Positions 34,459-42,963 of a stretch of 64,000 nt of DNA are shown here, in pieces. The DNA comes from Eikenella exigua (GTDB taxonomy: Bacteria; Pseudomonadota; Gammaproteobacteria; Burkholderiales; Neisseriaceae): the NCBI RefSeq assembly GCF_008805035.1, contig NZ_CP038018.1, positions 1,889,245 through 1,953,244 on the forward strand, written 5' to 3'. Below the pieces are notes generated by a model that was not told the DNA's origin, searched no databases, and worked only from the letters and a program-made list of their open reading frames with translations. A program made the translations under genes and the position numbers. Position 1 is the stretch's first letter, and each line of letters starts with the position of its first letter.

Positions 34459-34821
34459 TTATACCCCCCTGCCCATAAACCGGCCACCTTGCCGCTCTTG
34501 TTTCTGTTTTCGGCTGTCGTGGCAATGCTTGCAAAGCGGCTGCCAGTTTGTGCTATCCCAAAACAAAGTATCATTCCCACCGTGCGGTTTGATGTGATCG
34601 ACCACCGTGGCTGGTACAGTCTTGCCATCAGCAGTACACATTACACATAGCGGATGTTCAGCCAGATAGTGCAGGCGCGCCTTTTGCCAGCGGTAGCCAT
34701 ATCCGCGCGCGGTGCTGCTACTGCCTTTGGCACGCCGTGCCGAGCCAGATATACCTGCGGGAATGGAAATGCGACTGGTTCCGGGTTTTAGCCGGACAGC
34801 CGCCTTTTTAAGTCGTCCCAT
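34459..34821 (-). CDS. HNH endonuclease (packaging-associated)
   Basis: 120 residues with CVMC ... VVDHIKPHGGNDTLFWDSTNWQPLCKHCHDSRKQKQ: an HNH motif with two CxxC-type zinc pairs. HNH proteins encoded beside terminase genes are needed for cos cleavage in HK97-type phages. The start at 34821 is the internal ATG (MGRLKKAAV). It is the first gene of the packaging operon. Confidence 0.88.
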   Translation of the reverse strand: MGRLKKAAVRLKPGTSRISIPAGISGSARRAKGSSSTARGYGYRWQKARLHYLAEHPLCVMCTADGKTVPATVVDHIKPHGGNDTLFWDSTNWQPLCKHCHDSRKQKQERQGGRFMGRGV

Positions 34822-34834
34822 ATCAACCACCAAA

Positions 34835-34872
34835 ACCAAACCGCCCGGTTTTTTTACACCGGACGGTTTGGT
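34835..34872 (-). terminator. Hairpin between the late regulator and the packaging genes
   Basis: ACCAAACCGCCCGG and CCGGACGGTTTGGT form a 14-bp stem with one mismatch and a 10-nt loop. The minus strand continues TTTTGGTGG. It lies 14 nt before the HNH start, downstream of the regulator, in the place of a tR'-like terminator controlled by antitermination. Confidence 0.55.
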
Positions 34873-34933
34873 ATATTCGCCTAATTAATTGTATCAAGAC
34901 ATGGGCTATATACAACTTAACCCATGCTTGCAC

Positions 34934-34966
34934 ATTATGCTACGCGCAGTTTACATAAACTGTCAA
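34934..34966 (-). promoter_or_regulatory. Candidate late promoter with palindromic operator
   Basis: The -35 TTGACA (34961-34966) overlaps the regulator stop codon. TAGCAT (34937-34942) lies 18 bp away and CATAAT 21 bp away. A perfect 16-bp palindrome CAGTTTA-CA-TAAACTG (34947-34962) abuts the -35 within the spacer. A DNA-binding protein, perhaps the adjacent regulator, could act here. Confidence 0.5.
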
Positions 34967-35358
34967 GCGGCTTTTAACATCTTTTTTAACCGCGCATCAG
35001 CAAACACAGAGTTAACAGCCGAATCAAGCAGCTTATACATAGTTCGCCGCGACACGCCCAAATCAGCCGCCATCTGATCCACTGTGCCCGACTGCTGGTA
35101 ATATCGGCGCACCACCTGCTTGGGAATCATCGGCAGCCGGTTCACTGCGTAGTCAATCGCCGCAAACACCGCATCCACATCCGAGCCATAGGAAAGCACC
35201 ACCGAGTGGAAGCCGCCACCGCCCGGCAGGCTGCCGGACATCAAAAGGTTTAAAGAACTCGGCTTGTAGCCATTTGGCCCAACCTGCACAGTCCAACGTC
35301 GCCAAGCTGCCCATTCGCGCATCAGCGCATCTTTTACATCCTCGGAAAAATCAAACAC
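34963..35358 (-). CDS. Putative late-gene regulator with sigma70 region 4-like domain
   Basis: 131 residues from a GTG start at 35358. The C-terminal half (PKQVVRRYYQQSGTVDQMAADLGVSRRTMYKLLDSAVN) has the helix-turn-helix arrangement of sigma-70 region 4 and of ArpU/antitermination-type phage regulators. It lies just before the packaging/structural operon, with a candidate promoter at its stop codon, so a Q-like late activator is a fair inference. No closely upstream ribosome site; an AAAGGGG lies 17 nt away. Confidence 0.6.
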   Translation of the reverse strand: MFDFSEDVKDALMREWAAWRRWTVQVGPNGYKPSSLNLLMSGSLPGGGGFHSVVLSYGSDVDAVFAAIDYAVNRLPMIPKQVVRRYYQQSGTVDQMAADLGVSRRTMYKLLDSAVNSVFADARLKKMLKAA

Positions 35359-35764
35359 AGCATGATATCCATGCCCCTTTTGTTACCTCTTACGCGGCAG
35401 CCCTCTGCCGCTTTTTTATTGTGCCGCTATTTTACTAAAAACCGCGATAAAACAACAGATAAAGTGGTAAAAAATCCCCAGTTTCCGCCGTATTGCACAA
35501 AGTGCATATTTATGCAGTTTTAAAAACCGCTGAAAGCCTTATCTGGTGGGCATTTGTGCACTTTGTGCAGTATATGCAGTATATTTTCACACGCATGGAG
35601 AAAAAAATAAAAAGGCGGGGAAACAGGAGGGGATACGCTTATATATAACGCGCGTACGCGTGCACGAAAAAACGCTGCACATACTGCACAAAGTGCACAA
35701 AGCCCCGCCCAGCGTGGATTTGCGGGGAGGGGCAAAAGTGCATTTTTGTGCAGTTGTGCAGCGT
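35359..35764. repeat. Iteron-like repeat region, candidate replication origin
   Basis: Three copies of TGCAC-AAA-GTGCA (or complement) occur at 35494-35506, 35557-35569 and 35685-35697. A 27-bp unit at 35553-35579 is repeated inverted at 35675-35701 with one mismatch. Further TGTGCAG words occur at 35735-35760. The interval is A/T-rich in parts. No gene is supported here. It borders the 3' end of the primase-helicase gene, so an origin bound by the replication protein is likely; promoter operators are an alternative. Confidence 0.6.
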
Positions 35765-38647
35765 TTAGTAGCCTTTCGGGTTTCGCAGGTCTTGCACGGC
35801 CTGCTGGAATCTAAGCACCTGCGGGCCGATAAAGTCCATTTCCGGCGTGCCCTGCGGCGGGCGGGTGCCGGGCGGGAGGAAGATATTATCCTGCATCTTT
35901 TCTTCCGGGCGCGGGCTGTTGGGCAAACGCCACCACCGCCGCGCCCTTGGCATCTTGCTGGCAATGTGCTGCAGGAATTTCGATTTGGAAATCTGCCGCT
36001 CGTTGTTTTTGGTGCACCACCACAAATACAAATCCCACACATCGCCGGTAATCGCAGCGCAGTAGGGGATATTTTCGATTTCGCCGCGCTCCCACTCCAT
36101 ATAAAACGTCTGCCACCCATACCGCCCATAATTGATGACATTGGCCTTAGCCTCCGTCATCGGCGGTTTGGTGTGCGGGTCGAAGCGCGGGCCGCCCTCT
36201 TCGATTACCTCATAGGCGTCCGGCTGCACGGGGTCGCTGCTTTCTATCCGGCGGTAGTTGATGGTGAGCGGGAGAGATAACAGTAGCATAAAAAACTGCA
36301 ACACGCCATCCGCGCCAAGCTCTTCGGTCAATTCCAGGCGCAGGCTCTCCGGCAGTTTGGTTTTCGGCCAAATCACAAAGTAGCGCCGGTCGTTCTCTTC
36401 GATTTTAAACGGCTGCTCCTCATTGGAGAGAAACACGCAATTGATGTGGTTGGCCTCTTCGTAGCTATCCACAAACTTGCGCTCGATGCGCATCGTTTTG
36501 CCGGTAACCATGTGCTTCATTGCGCCGGATTGATCATACTTTTGTTTGGGATTAAAAATTTCCTCGAACACGATAAATAGCTTGCCCGAGCGGTTGCCCG
36601 TATAGTTGCTCTCCAAATCCGACTGCCCCAGCGTGGCGGCATAATCGCCGTACATCGGCTTGATAATCTCTTCAAACAGCAAGGATTTGCCCGCGCCGTG
36701 CACATCGCCGTGCATCACCAGCGAAGTAGTCAGCTTCGCGCCGGGGTGCTGCAGCGGATAAGCCAGCCAGTTATACACAAACTCCATCATCTGCAAATCA
36801 TGGTTGCACAAATGCGCAATCAGCTTTTGGATGGCGCGGCAGCCCGGGTACAAATCCAACACATCCAGCCACCAAGTCGGCATTTCCTCACGCGGGCGCG
36901 GAAACTGCACCTTGTCTGCCAGCGGCAGCCCGCGATAGATATTGATGTACTCGTCCGACATTTCCCGCCCCGGCTCAAACACCACGCGGTCAAAGCGTTT
37001 CACAATGCGCGCCGGGCTGTCTTGCCAAATCTTAAACTGGCTGCCCATCGCCAACTTGGCCGAGCCTTGGTCAATCATGCGCCACAGCTGGTTATCCCAA
37101 ATACTGGAGCTGCCGTCCAAATACACATAGCGCGCCATCATATCTTTCAGGTCGTCGTCTTGGGCTACCTGAAACGCCGCCCGGTCGCGCTTGAGCTTGT
37201 TTACCTCATACTGGGTCATCACCGGCGCGCGACCCCAATTAAACCAGTTATCCACCGATTTTTTGCAAAAATGGTCGACCAAGGCTTTGCGGCTGTATTC
37301 CACGCCCGTTTTCCGGCTCACCGCGCGACTCTTGCCCTCGATGAGGGAAAATTCCCGTTTCAGCCGGTCAAAGTTTTCCTGATAGCGGCTTTCGCCTTCC
37401 GGGGTTTCGGCGGTTTCGGGTATATTTTCCCCGCCGCCCCCCATATTTTCGCGTGCCTCACCTTCCGGCGGCTCGCCCACCGTGGCGGGTGCGGGAGGCG
37501 GCTCTGCCGTTTTCAGGCTGCCTGAAGCCTTTGCCGCCGCCAACACCTCGGCATACTCGGCGGTGTAATCCGCCAAATGCTGCCAGCTCAAGGCCTCCGC
37601 CACATCAATAAGCTGCCCACGGTCGGCCAGCGCATCGGCAATATCGTAGCCAGACGGCCACACACCCGGCTCAGGCGTGCGCACAAACGCCACCTTGCAG
37701 CCCTGCGCCTGCAGCTGCTCGGCAATGCCCAGCATCGCCGCCATACCCGGCTGCGCGTATTTGTCCAGATACGGCTTGCTTTCCGCATCCGCGCCTGCCT
37801 TGCGTTCGGCGGCAGTCAGCTTTTCGTGCTGCGAATCGCAGTCCGGCCACAAGATGACGCGCCGGTTTTGCACCGCCGACCAATCCGTCTTATCCCAGTT
37901 GCCCGCGCCGCCGTGCCAGGTAATCACCGCATAGCCCAGCTGCGCCGCATCCGCCGCGTTTTTGCACTTTTCGCCTTCCACCACCAGCACCGGGCGCGAC
38001 GGGTCGGCCGCCAGCGCGTCCAAACCGTACAGCGGGCGCAAACCCGGCCAGCCGCGCCAGCGCCACATTTTTTCGTGCGTGTCTAAGTTTTCGCAAAAGG
38101 TGTAGGGCAGGTCGATTTTCGAGCCGTCCGACTTGATAAACCGCGCCACCGCGCCCAATACCTGCCCCGCCGCATCGCGGAACACTGAAGTAAACACCGG
38201 CTCCGAGCGCTCGCCTTGGCGGAACGAATGGCGGAAATTCATGGTTTTCAGCGCAAATTCCGGTACCGGAACAATCGGCTGCCAGCGCGCATTTTTGCCC
38301 GGCTTGGCCGCATTGCCGCCATCCAGCGCCACCTTTTGCACCAGCGCAAAATTGCCCAGGCTCAAACGCTCGGCAATCGCCCGCGCCGCCTGCGCCGTAT
38401 TGCAGCTGTTCAGGTAGGCATACAGGTCGATTAAATCCCCGCCCTTGTCGCCCGTGGCAAAATCAGCCCAAGCCCCCGTGCGGGTGTTGATGCGGAAACT
38501 GCCCAGCTTTTTATCCGCGCGCGTGGGATTGAGCGCCACAAACTCATGCCCGTCATAGCGGCCGGAAGGTAGCCATTCAGCCAGCAGGTTGTCCGCCGAA
38601 CTTAAGGCAGAGCTTGAAATGGTAGCAAAATCAATAGATTGGCTCAT
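35765..38647 (-). CDS. Phage DNA primase-helicase (TOPRIM + SF3-type helicase, DUF5906-like)
   Basis: 960 residues. The N-terminal part resembles CHC2-less phage primases (SGRYDGHEFVALNPTRADKK). A TOPRIM-type VLVVEGEKCKNAADAA is near residue 220 and ILWPDCDSQH follows. After a Pro/Glu-rich linker (about 385-425), the C-terminus holds a helicase with Walker A HGDVHGAGKS (about 640-650) and the IVFEEIFNPKQ Walker B. It should unwind and prime phage DNA at the adjacent repeat region. It is read leftward from the cro side. Confidence 0.88.
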   Translation of the reverse strand: MSQSIDFATISSSALSSADNLLAEWLPSGRYDGHEFVALNPTRADKKLGSFRINTRTGAWADFATGDKGGDLIDLYAYLNSCNTAQAARAIAERLSLGNFALVQKVALDGGNAAKPGKNARWQPIVPVPEFALKTMNFRHSFRQGERSEPVFTSVFRDAAGQVLGAVARFIKSDGSKIDLPYTFCENLDTHEKMWRWRGWPGLRPLYGLDALAADPSRPVLVVEGEKCKNAADAAQLGYAVITWHGGAGNWDKTDWSAVQNRRVILWPDCDSQHEKLTAAERKAGADAESKPYLDKYAQPGMAAMLGIAEQLQAQGCKVAFVRTPEPGVWPSGYDIADALADRGQLIDVAEALSWQHLADYTAEYAEVLAAAKASGSLKTAEPPPAPATVGEPPEGEARENMGGGGENIPETAETPEGESRYQENFDRLKREFSLIEGKSRAVSRKTGVEYSRKALVDHFCKKSVDNWFNWGRAPVMTQYEVNKLKRDRAAFQVAQDDDLKDMMARYVYLDGSSSIWDNQLWRMIDQGSAKLAMGSQFKIWQDSPARIVKRFDRVVFEPGREMSDEYINIYRGLPLADKVQFPRPREEMPTWWLDVLDLYPGCRAIQKLIAHLCNHDLQMMEFVYNWLAYPLQHPGAKLTTSLVMHGDVHGAGKSLLFEEIIKPMYGDYAATLGQSDLESNYTGNRSGKLFIVFEEIFNPKQKYDQSGAMKHMVTGKTMRIERKFVDSYEEANHINCVFLSNEEQPFKIEENDRRYFVIWPKTKLPESLRLELTEELGADGVLQFFMLLLSLPLTINYRRIESSDPVQPDAYEVIEEGGPRFDPHTKPPMTEAKANVINYGRYGWQTFYMEWERGEIENIPYCAAITGDVWDLYLWWCTKNNERQISKSKFLQHIASKMPRARRWWRLPNSPRPEEKMQDNIFLPPGTRPPQGTPEMDFIGPQVLRFQQAVQDLRNPKGY

Positions 38648-38795
38648 AACACAGCTTTCAGGTAGCCTGAAAAAGGCGTATAAAGAGCCTGCCCCTGCTT
38701 AAACAGCGGCAGGCGGTATAAAAAACGGCGGCAAAGGGAAGCAGGAAACCGCCGAAACCCCGGCACAAGGGTGGGAGTGCCGAAGAAAGAGGAAA

Positions 38796-39341
38796 CTATT
38801 CCGGCAGCGTTCCGGCCAGCGCATCTTCAATAAACACGTCGCGCCAATAAGTGAGCCAATGCTCCACCTTCGCCACCCGCATATTCAGCGCATTCACCTC
38901 GCGCAGCGTCTCATCCGCCAAGGCACAGGCGGTGGCGTAATCGCGCGGCGGGCGCAACGGCAACAGCGGCGGACGCCAGCCCTGCCCCTGCGGCAGGCTG
39001 CCGGAAATTGCCGCATCGTAAGTGCGCAACACTTGCAGAAAGAACTGCGGTGAAATCCAGGCGGCGTAGGCGTACACCAATTCTTTGCAAGCGAAAGTGC
39101 CGTGTTGTTTGCCGCCGTGAATGGATTGGATAACCTGTTGATTTTGTTTCAAGGCCGTAATCTCGGCCTTGGCTGCTTCCTTATTTAATTCTTCAATAAT
39201 TTCAGAAGTTTGTTTCAATGCCAGCCAATAACTAGGGCGGTGGCGCTTTTCGCCGCCGCTGGCTTTATGCAGGTCGTTCAGGCAATACAAATCGCCGTGA
39301 CGGCGAATCACTCGGTTGGCAATCACAATTTGGGTATTCAT
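38796..39341 (-). CDS. KilA-N domain protein
   Basis: 181 residues. Residues about 1-100 (ANRVIRRHGDLYCLNDLHKASGGEKRHRPSYWL ... GTFACKELVYAYAAWISPQFFLQVLRTYD) are a clear KilA-N DNA-binding domain. The C-terminal 60 residues are helical. KilA-N proteins are phage regulators or antirepressor-like proteins. It lies between the Cro-like gene and the primase in the leftward early unit. Confidence 0.88.
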   Translation of the reverse strand: MNTQIVIANRVIRRHGDLYCLNDLHKASGGEKRHRPSYWLALKQTSEIIEELNKEAAKAEITALKQNQQVIQSIHGGKQHGTFACKELVYAYAAWISPQFFLQVLRTYDAAISGSLPQGQGWRPPLLPLRPPRDYATACALADETLREVNALNMRVAKVEHWLTYWRDVFIEDALAGTLPE

Positions 39342-39353
39342 GGGTATCTCCGG

Positions 39354-39575
39354 TTAGGCGGCCAGTTCCGGCCAAATCTGTGCGTAATCGTGCGGGCGCA
39401 GTTCTTTCCGAGTAACCGCCCCATCTGTTTTTTGCTCAATAGCCACACACCAATGCGCGGGCACTGGGCGCGTACCTTTAGCCCAACGGGTCAAATCCGG
39501 CTGATGGCAGCCAAGCAAACGGGAAAACGCGTTTACCGTCATTTGTCGTGCTTCCAAAAATTCTGTAATTGTCAT
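39354..39575 (-). CDS. Cro/YdaS-like repressor
   Basis: 73 residues starting MTITEFLEARQMTVNAFSRLLGC. A helix-turn-helix (about 11-40: MTVNAFSRLLGCHQPDLTRWAKG) and a C-terminal RKELRPHDYAQIWPEL tail match YdaS/Cro proteins. The start at 39575 is preferred because AAAGG is 7 nt away; the upstream ATG at 39581 overlaps the site. It is divergent from the CI gene with four operators between them, so it should repress the CI promoter during lytic growth. Confidence 0.82.
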   Translation of the reverse strand: MTITEFLEARQMTVNAFSRLLGCHQPDLTRWAKGTRPVPAHWCVAIEQKTDGAVTRKELRPHDYAQIWPELAA

Positions 39576-39592
39576 CGCCATTCCTTTATCAA

Positions 39593-39666
39593 TAGCAATA
39601 TGCTAGCAATTTGCTATTTACAAGTCAATAGCAAATTGCATATTTTATTCATATAGCGTTTTGCTA
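39593..39666. promoter_or_regulatory. CI/Cro operator cluster (four 13-bp sites)
   Basis: Sites of consensus TAGCAANTTGCTA: 39593-39605 (TAGCAATATGCTA), 39604-39616 (TAGCAATTTGCTA, perfect palindrome), 39629-39641 (TAGCAAATTGCAT) and 39654-39666 (TAGCGTTTTGCTA). They fill the space between the divergent cro and CI genes. Confidence 0.85.
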
Positions 39667-39692
39667 TGATTTAGGGAAAAGGAGTGTGCAGC

Positions 39693-40385
39693 ATGAAATC
39701 GATTGAAGAAATCCGCAGAGAACGCTTGAATATGCTGGTACAGGAATACGGCTCTCAAGCGGAGCTGGCGCGGAAAATTGATAAGAGCCCAACCCAAATA
39801 TGGCAATGGATTAACGGTACGCCCAGCGTAACCGGTACGCCGCGCTCTTTGCGGAACACTACTGCCCGCGAAATTGAAAAACGAGTGAACAAGCCGACAG
39901 GTTGGCTTGATCGTCCGCTTGGCGAAATAGAAGAGGAAGAGCCTACAGCAGGGGATAGCATCACATTCCGCCATAAAGAAATTCTGGTATCTTGTGGCGA
40001 AGGCGTGGTAAATGCAGATTTCCCCGAAGTTATCAGAACACTAGAAATTCCAACCAATCAAGTAATAAAGCTGTTCGGACGGCATGATGTGGAACATTTA
40101 GATATTGTTGGCATCAGCGGCGATTCAATGGAGCCAACCCTGCCGCAAAAAGGGCTAGCATTTGTCGATACACACATCAACTATTTTGACGGCGACGGCA
40201 TTTACGCCTTTTATTATCGGGATGGCTGTTATATGAAACGGCTGCAGAAGCTGCCCGGCAAAATGATTGCTAAATCTGACAACCCACTATACGACCCATT
40301 TGAAATCAATCCTGAGCATGAAGGGGAATTTGTCATTATCTCTAAATTTGTAGCAGTTTTACCATTAGAAATCATAAGTCTGTAA
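39693..40385 (+). CDS. CI-type repressor with LexA/S24 peptidase domain
   Basis: 230 residues. An N-terminal helix-turn-helix (about 20-45: SQAELARKIDKSPTQIWQWING) and a C-terminal S24 domain with S145 in GISGDSMEPTL and K182 in YMKRLQ. A Cys101-Gly102 pair in LVSCGEGV is a candidate self-cleavage site, so RecA-driven induction is plausible. The start at 39693 has AGGAG. Operators stand on both sides of the gene. A strong terminator follows. Confidence 0.92.
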   Translation: MKSIEEIRRERLNMLVQEYGSQAELARKIDKSPTQIWQWINGTPSVTGTPRSLRNTTAREIEKRVNKPTGWLDRPLGEIEEEEPTAGDSITFRHKEILVSCGEGVVNADFPEVIRTLEIPTNQVIKLFGRHDVEHLDIVGISGDSMEPTLPQKGLAFVDTHINYFDGDGIYAFYYRDGCYMKRLQKLPGKMIAKSDNPLYDPFEINPEHEGEFVIISKFVAVLPLEIISL

Positions 40386-40398
40386 TCAAAATATAAAG

Positions 40399-40434
40399 AA
40401 TCCCGCAATCTACCACGGATTGCGGGATTTTTTT
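40399..40434 (+). terminator. Terminator of the CI repressor gene
   Basis: AATCCCGCAATC (40399-40410) and GATTGCGGGATT (40418-40429) form a perfect 12-bp stem followed by T7. It isolates CI from the early operon downstream. Confidence 0.92.
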
Positions 40435-40465
40435 ATCAAAATAATTATCTTATATATCAATAAAA

Positions 40466-40525
40466 TAGCAAAAATATGCAAAAATAGTGCATTTTGCTAT
40501 TTACTTAATCTATAGCAATTTGCTA
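40466..40525 (+). promoter_or_regulatory. Second CI operator cluster controlling the rightward early operon
   Basis: TAGCAATTTGCTA at 40513-40525 is identical to the perfect operator at 39604-39616. Weaker matches lie at 40466-40480 and 40487-40499 (half-site TTTTGCTA). It sits 42 nt before the first gene of the rightward operon, where it would cover the promoter. Confidence 0.8.
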
Positions 40526-40566
40526 ATATACGCTCCAACAAATCAACAACACATGGAGCAAATCAA

Positions 40567-40800
40567 ATGCCATCCGTCACCAACTCACCCGCGAAGCCCA
40601 GCAAGGCATCCGAGCTGCTGGCCAGGCTACTAACCACCGCCCCGTTGCACATCGAAATAGATGTGCAGCCCGCCGGAATAGTCAGCCTGAATATTCGCAG
40701 CCGAGAAATCGTATTAGGGCCGAGCGACACCCTAAAAATAGTCAAACAGCTACTTACCGCGCTGGAAATTGACAACGAACCCACCAAGGGGAACCCATGA
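40567..40800 (+). CDS. Hypothetical early protein
   Basis: 77 residues starting MPSVTNSPAKPSKASELL. It has a short helical N-terminus and a beta-type LHIEIDVQPAGIVSLNIRSREIVL. First gene after the second CI operators and overlapping the next gene by 4 nt. No family recognised. Confidence 0.6.
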   Translation: MPSVTNSPAKPSKASELLARLLTTAPLHIEIDVQPAGIVSLNIRSREIVLGPSDTLKIVKQLLTALEIDNEPTKGNP

Positions 40801-41285
40801 AAACCTACCCCATCATGCTGCCCTGCTACGGCGGAGAAGACGTACAAGCCGCCACCCTGACCGAATACCAAGACGGCGGCTGCGTTATCGAAACCGGCAG
40901 CACCATCACCACCGGCAACAAAGCCGCCGCCCTCGACGTCATCAAACGCCGCTGGCCATCCGCCTACATCGCCGAGGCCGTGCGCATCGAGCTGGAAAAC
41001 CCGCCGGCGGCCGCACCAACAACCCACTGGGGCAGCCTGCTAGACCTCGCCATCGAAGTGCAGGCCAGCCACTGCCTCGATGTGGACGTACGCTACAACG
41101 CCGGGCGATGCGAGCTCACCCTTGAGGCACTCTGGCCACGCTACCCGGAAGACGGCAACCACAACTACAGCTGCCACGTAATCTGCTGCAACGACTTTAC
41201 CGAGCACACCCAGCCGGCCGTTATCGAAAACGCCAAAGAATGGCTTGACGGCCTAATCAAGCAATACGGCAATCCCGCCGCCTAA
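40797..41285 (+). CDS. Hypothetical early protein
   Basis: 162 residues (MKTYPIMLPCYGGEDVQAAT). The N-terminal 60 residues are beta-rich; a later CHVICCNDF segment has clustered cysteines. Co-translated with its neighbour by ATGA overlap. Function unknown; likely repressed in the lysogen. Confidence 0.6.
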   Translation: MKTYPIMLPCYGGEDVQAATLTEYQDGGCVIETGSTITTGNKAAALDVIKRRWPSAYIAEAVRIELENPPAAAPTTHWGSLLDLAIEVQASHCLDVDVRYNAGRCELTLEALWPRYPEDGNHNYSCHVICCNDFTEHTQPAVIENAKEWLDGLIKQYGNPAA

Positions 41286-41306
41286 CCTTCTCATATGGAG
41301 ATCATC

Positions 41307-41660
41307 ATGAACCAAGATAAAAAAATCATCCCCGCCACCAAGATGCTGCGCGCCATCAACAGCGGCCTGCTCGATACCGAGCTTGGCGAAGCCATCAGCG
41401 CCGCCGTAGCCGCCTGCCTGTCGCACGGCAAACGCGCCACGGTCACGCTCAAGCTGACGATTGACTCGCAAAACATCAAAGACGGCACCGTGCGCATCAG
41501 CCACGACATCGCCAGCAAGCTGCCGAAAGAAAAACGTGAGGGCGGCATCGTATTTGCCACCCCCGAAGGCAACCTCACCACCGAAGACCCCGCCCAGGCC
41601 AAGCTCGACCTGCAGGGCACGGGCGAATCCAAAGTAATCAAACTCACCGGCACCAAATAA
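41307..41660 (+). CDS. Hypothetical early protein, partner of a DUF2303-type gene
   Basis: 117 residues from MNQDKKIIPATKMLRAI; GGAG precedes this ATG. An upstream in-frame ATG (41295) overlaps the ribosome site. The sequence TVTLKLTIDSQNIKDGTVRISHDI is beta-rich and charged. It precedes the DUF2303-like gene by 39 nt. Function unknown, possibly early DNA metabolism. Confidence 0.6.
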   Translation: MNQDKKIIPATKMLRAINSGLLDTELGEAISAAVAACLSHGKRATVTLKLTIDSQNIKDGTVRISHDIASKLPKEKREGGIVFATPEGNLTTEDPAQAKLDLQGTGESKVIKLTGTK

Positions 41661-41699
41661 GTGCCATTTACCAACCCACCTAAAACAGGAAATCCGACT

Positions 41700-42554
41700 A
41701 TGGAAAACCAAAACAACATCATCCGCACCGCACTGGACGCGGCACAAAAACCCTTTATCGCCGCCATGCCGGACGGCACGCCGGTGGTATTTACCCCGGG
41801 CGAAAACGGCGGTTGGCACTACAACACCTACAGTGGCTGCCGTGCCGAACCTGCCCGCAAAAAAGGCTTCGCCACCGCCCACGACCTAGACAGCCTGATC
41901 GCCTACGTCAAAAAACACCAAACAGCAGGCACGGAAATCTATATCGACGCTGATTTCCTGCACGGCGACATCGGCATCCGCGCCGTGCTCAACGGCGACA
42001 CCGCCGAAGCCGGCGGCTTTAAGGATTTTGGTATCGACTACCAACCGGTATTTACCCCCGCCGCCAGCGAGTGGAAACGCTACAACGGCGAAAAACTGAA
42101 CCAAATCCAGTTTGCCGGCGTACTCACCAACAACGCACGCGACATCGTGAGCTCCAACCCGGACGACCCGGAAGCCAAATACCCCACCGGCTCCGAAGTG
42201 TTGGACTTTGCCTTAAACCTCGAATACACCGAGAAAACTACCTTTAAGCAAGGCTACCGCGAGCAAGACGGCCGCATGAATTTTGTATTCCAGAGCGAGG
42301 ACGCGGGCAAAACCGACACCACCCTTAAAGCCTTTGAAAAATTCGGCGTGGCCTTTACCCCCTTCTTAGGCGGCAAAACCTACTTTGTCGAGGCGCTGCT
42401 CAAATTCCGCGTCGACAAAAACAACGGCGGCCTGATCCTATGGTACGAGCTGCAACAGCTGCCCCGCGTAATGGAGCTGGCCACCCAAGACATCGCCAAA
42501 GCCCTGCGCGAAGCCCTGCCCGAACTGCCGATTTATAACGGCAAGCCGGCCTAA
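41700..42554 (+). CDS. DUF2303/YfdQ-like phage protein
   Basis: 284 residues starting MENQNNIIRTALDAAQKPFI, behind AGGAAA. FKDFGIDYQPVFTPAASEWKRYNGEKLNQIQFA...LTNNARDI matches the DUF2303 (YfdQ) phage family as I remember it. Function not established. It lies in the early operon, and members are often near recombination genes. Confidence 0.7.
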   Translation: MENQNNIIRTALDAAQKPFIAAMPDGTPVVFTPGENGGWHYNTYSGCRAEPARKKGFATAHDLDSLIAYVKKHQTAGTEIYIDADFLHGDIGIRAVLNGDTAEAGGFKDFGIDYQPVFTPAASEWKRYNGEKLNQIQFAGVLTNNARDIVSSNPDDPEAKYPTGSEVLDFALNLEYTEKTTFKQGYREQDGRMNFVFQSEDAGKTDTTLKAFEKFGVAFTPFLGGKTYFVEALLKFRVDKNNGGLILWYELQQLPRVMELATQDIAKALREALPELPIYNGKPA

Positions 42555-42671
42555 ACCTTCCCGCCGCCTGATTCAGGCGGCATCGGGCAGGCGGTTGCCG
42601 CCAACAACGGCGGAGCGGTCTTTCCTTTAACCGCACATCACAGCCGCCTGCCCCATGCCGAGGAGCAAAAA

Positions 42672-42764
42672 ATGAACGAAACCACCGTACAGCTTACCCT
42701 AATCACCCTAGCCTTTATCACGCAGGCCATCGTGCTGTTTCAGGCCGCCTGCATCCTATTTTAA
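42672..42764 (+). CDS. 30-residue membrane peptide
   Basis: MNETTVQLTLITLAFITQAI continues to a C-terminal CILF; one hydrophobic helix covers almost the whole peptide. AGGAG stands 6 nt before the ATG, a strong site. Below usual gene-finder length. The role is unknown; it could be a superinfection-exclusion or membrane-stress peptide. Confidence 0.5.
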   Translation: MNETTVQLTLITLAFITQAIVLFQAACILF

Positions 42765-42963
42765 TCATGTGGTGGCACCCATGCCCCAGCCGCAGGTGGG
42801 CAAACGGCGGCAGCAGGTCACGGAAAAAGCAAAGACCGCCTTTCGACGCACCACAATGGAGCCGGAGACCTGCACCAAACCCATTTCAGGTAGCCTGCCT
42901 CAAGGCAGGGACTAAAACCAAGCAATCAACTGATTTTAAAACCAAACAACCCGGGACTAAATC

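Noticed and set aside
35520..35735. 71-codon minus frame in the iteron region
   Set aside because: Its repeated ILHKVHK words are just translations of the DNA repeats; a similar word appears on the opposite strand.
35359..35764. Repeats considered as a CRISPR array
   Set aside because: Repeats are short, unevenly spaced and in both orientations; no spacer regularity and no cas genes.
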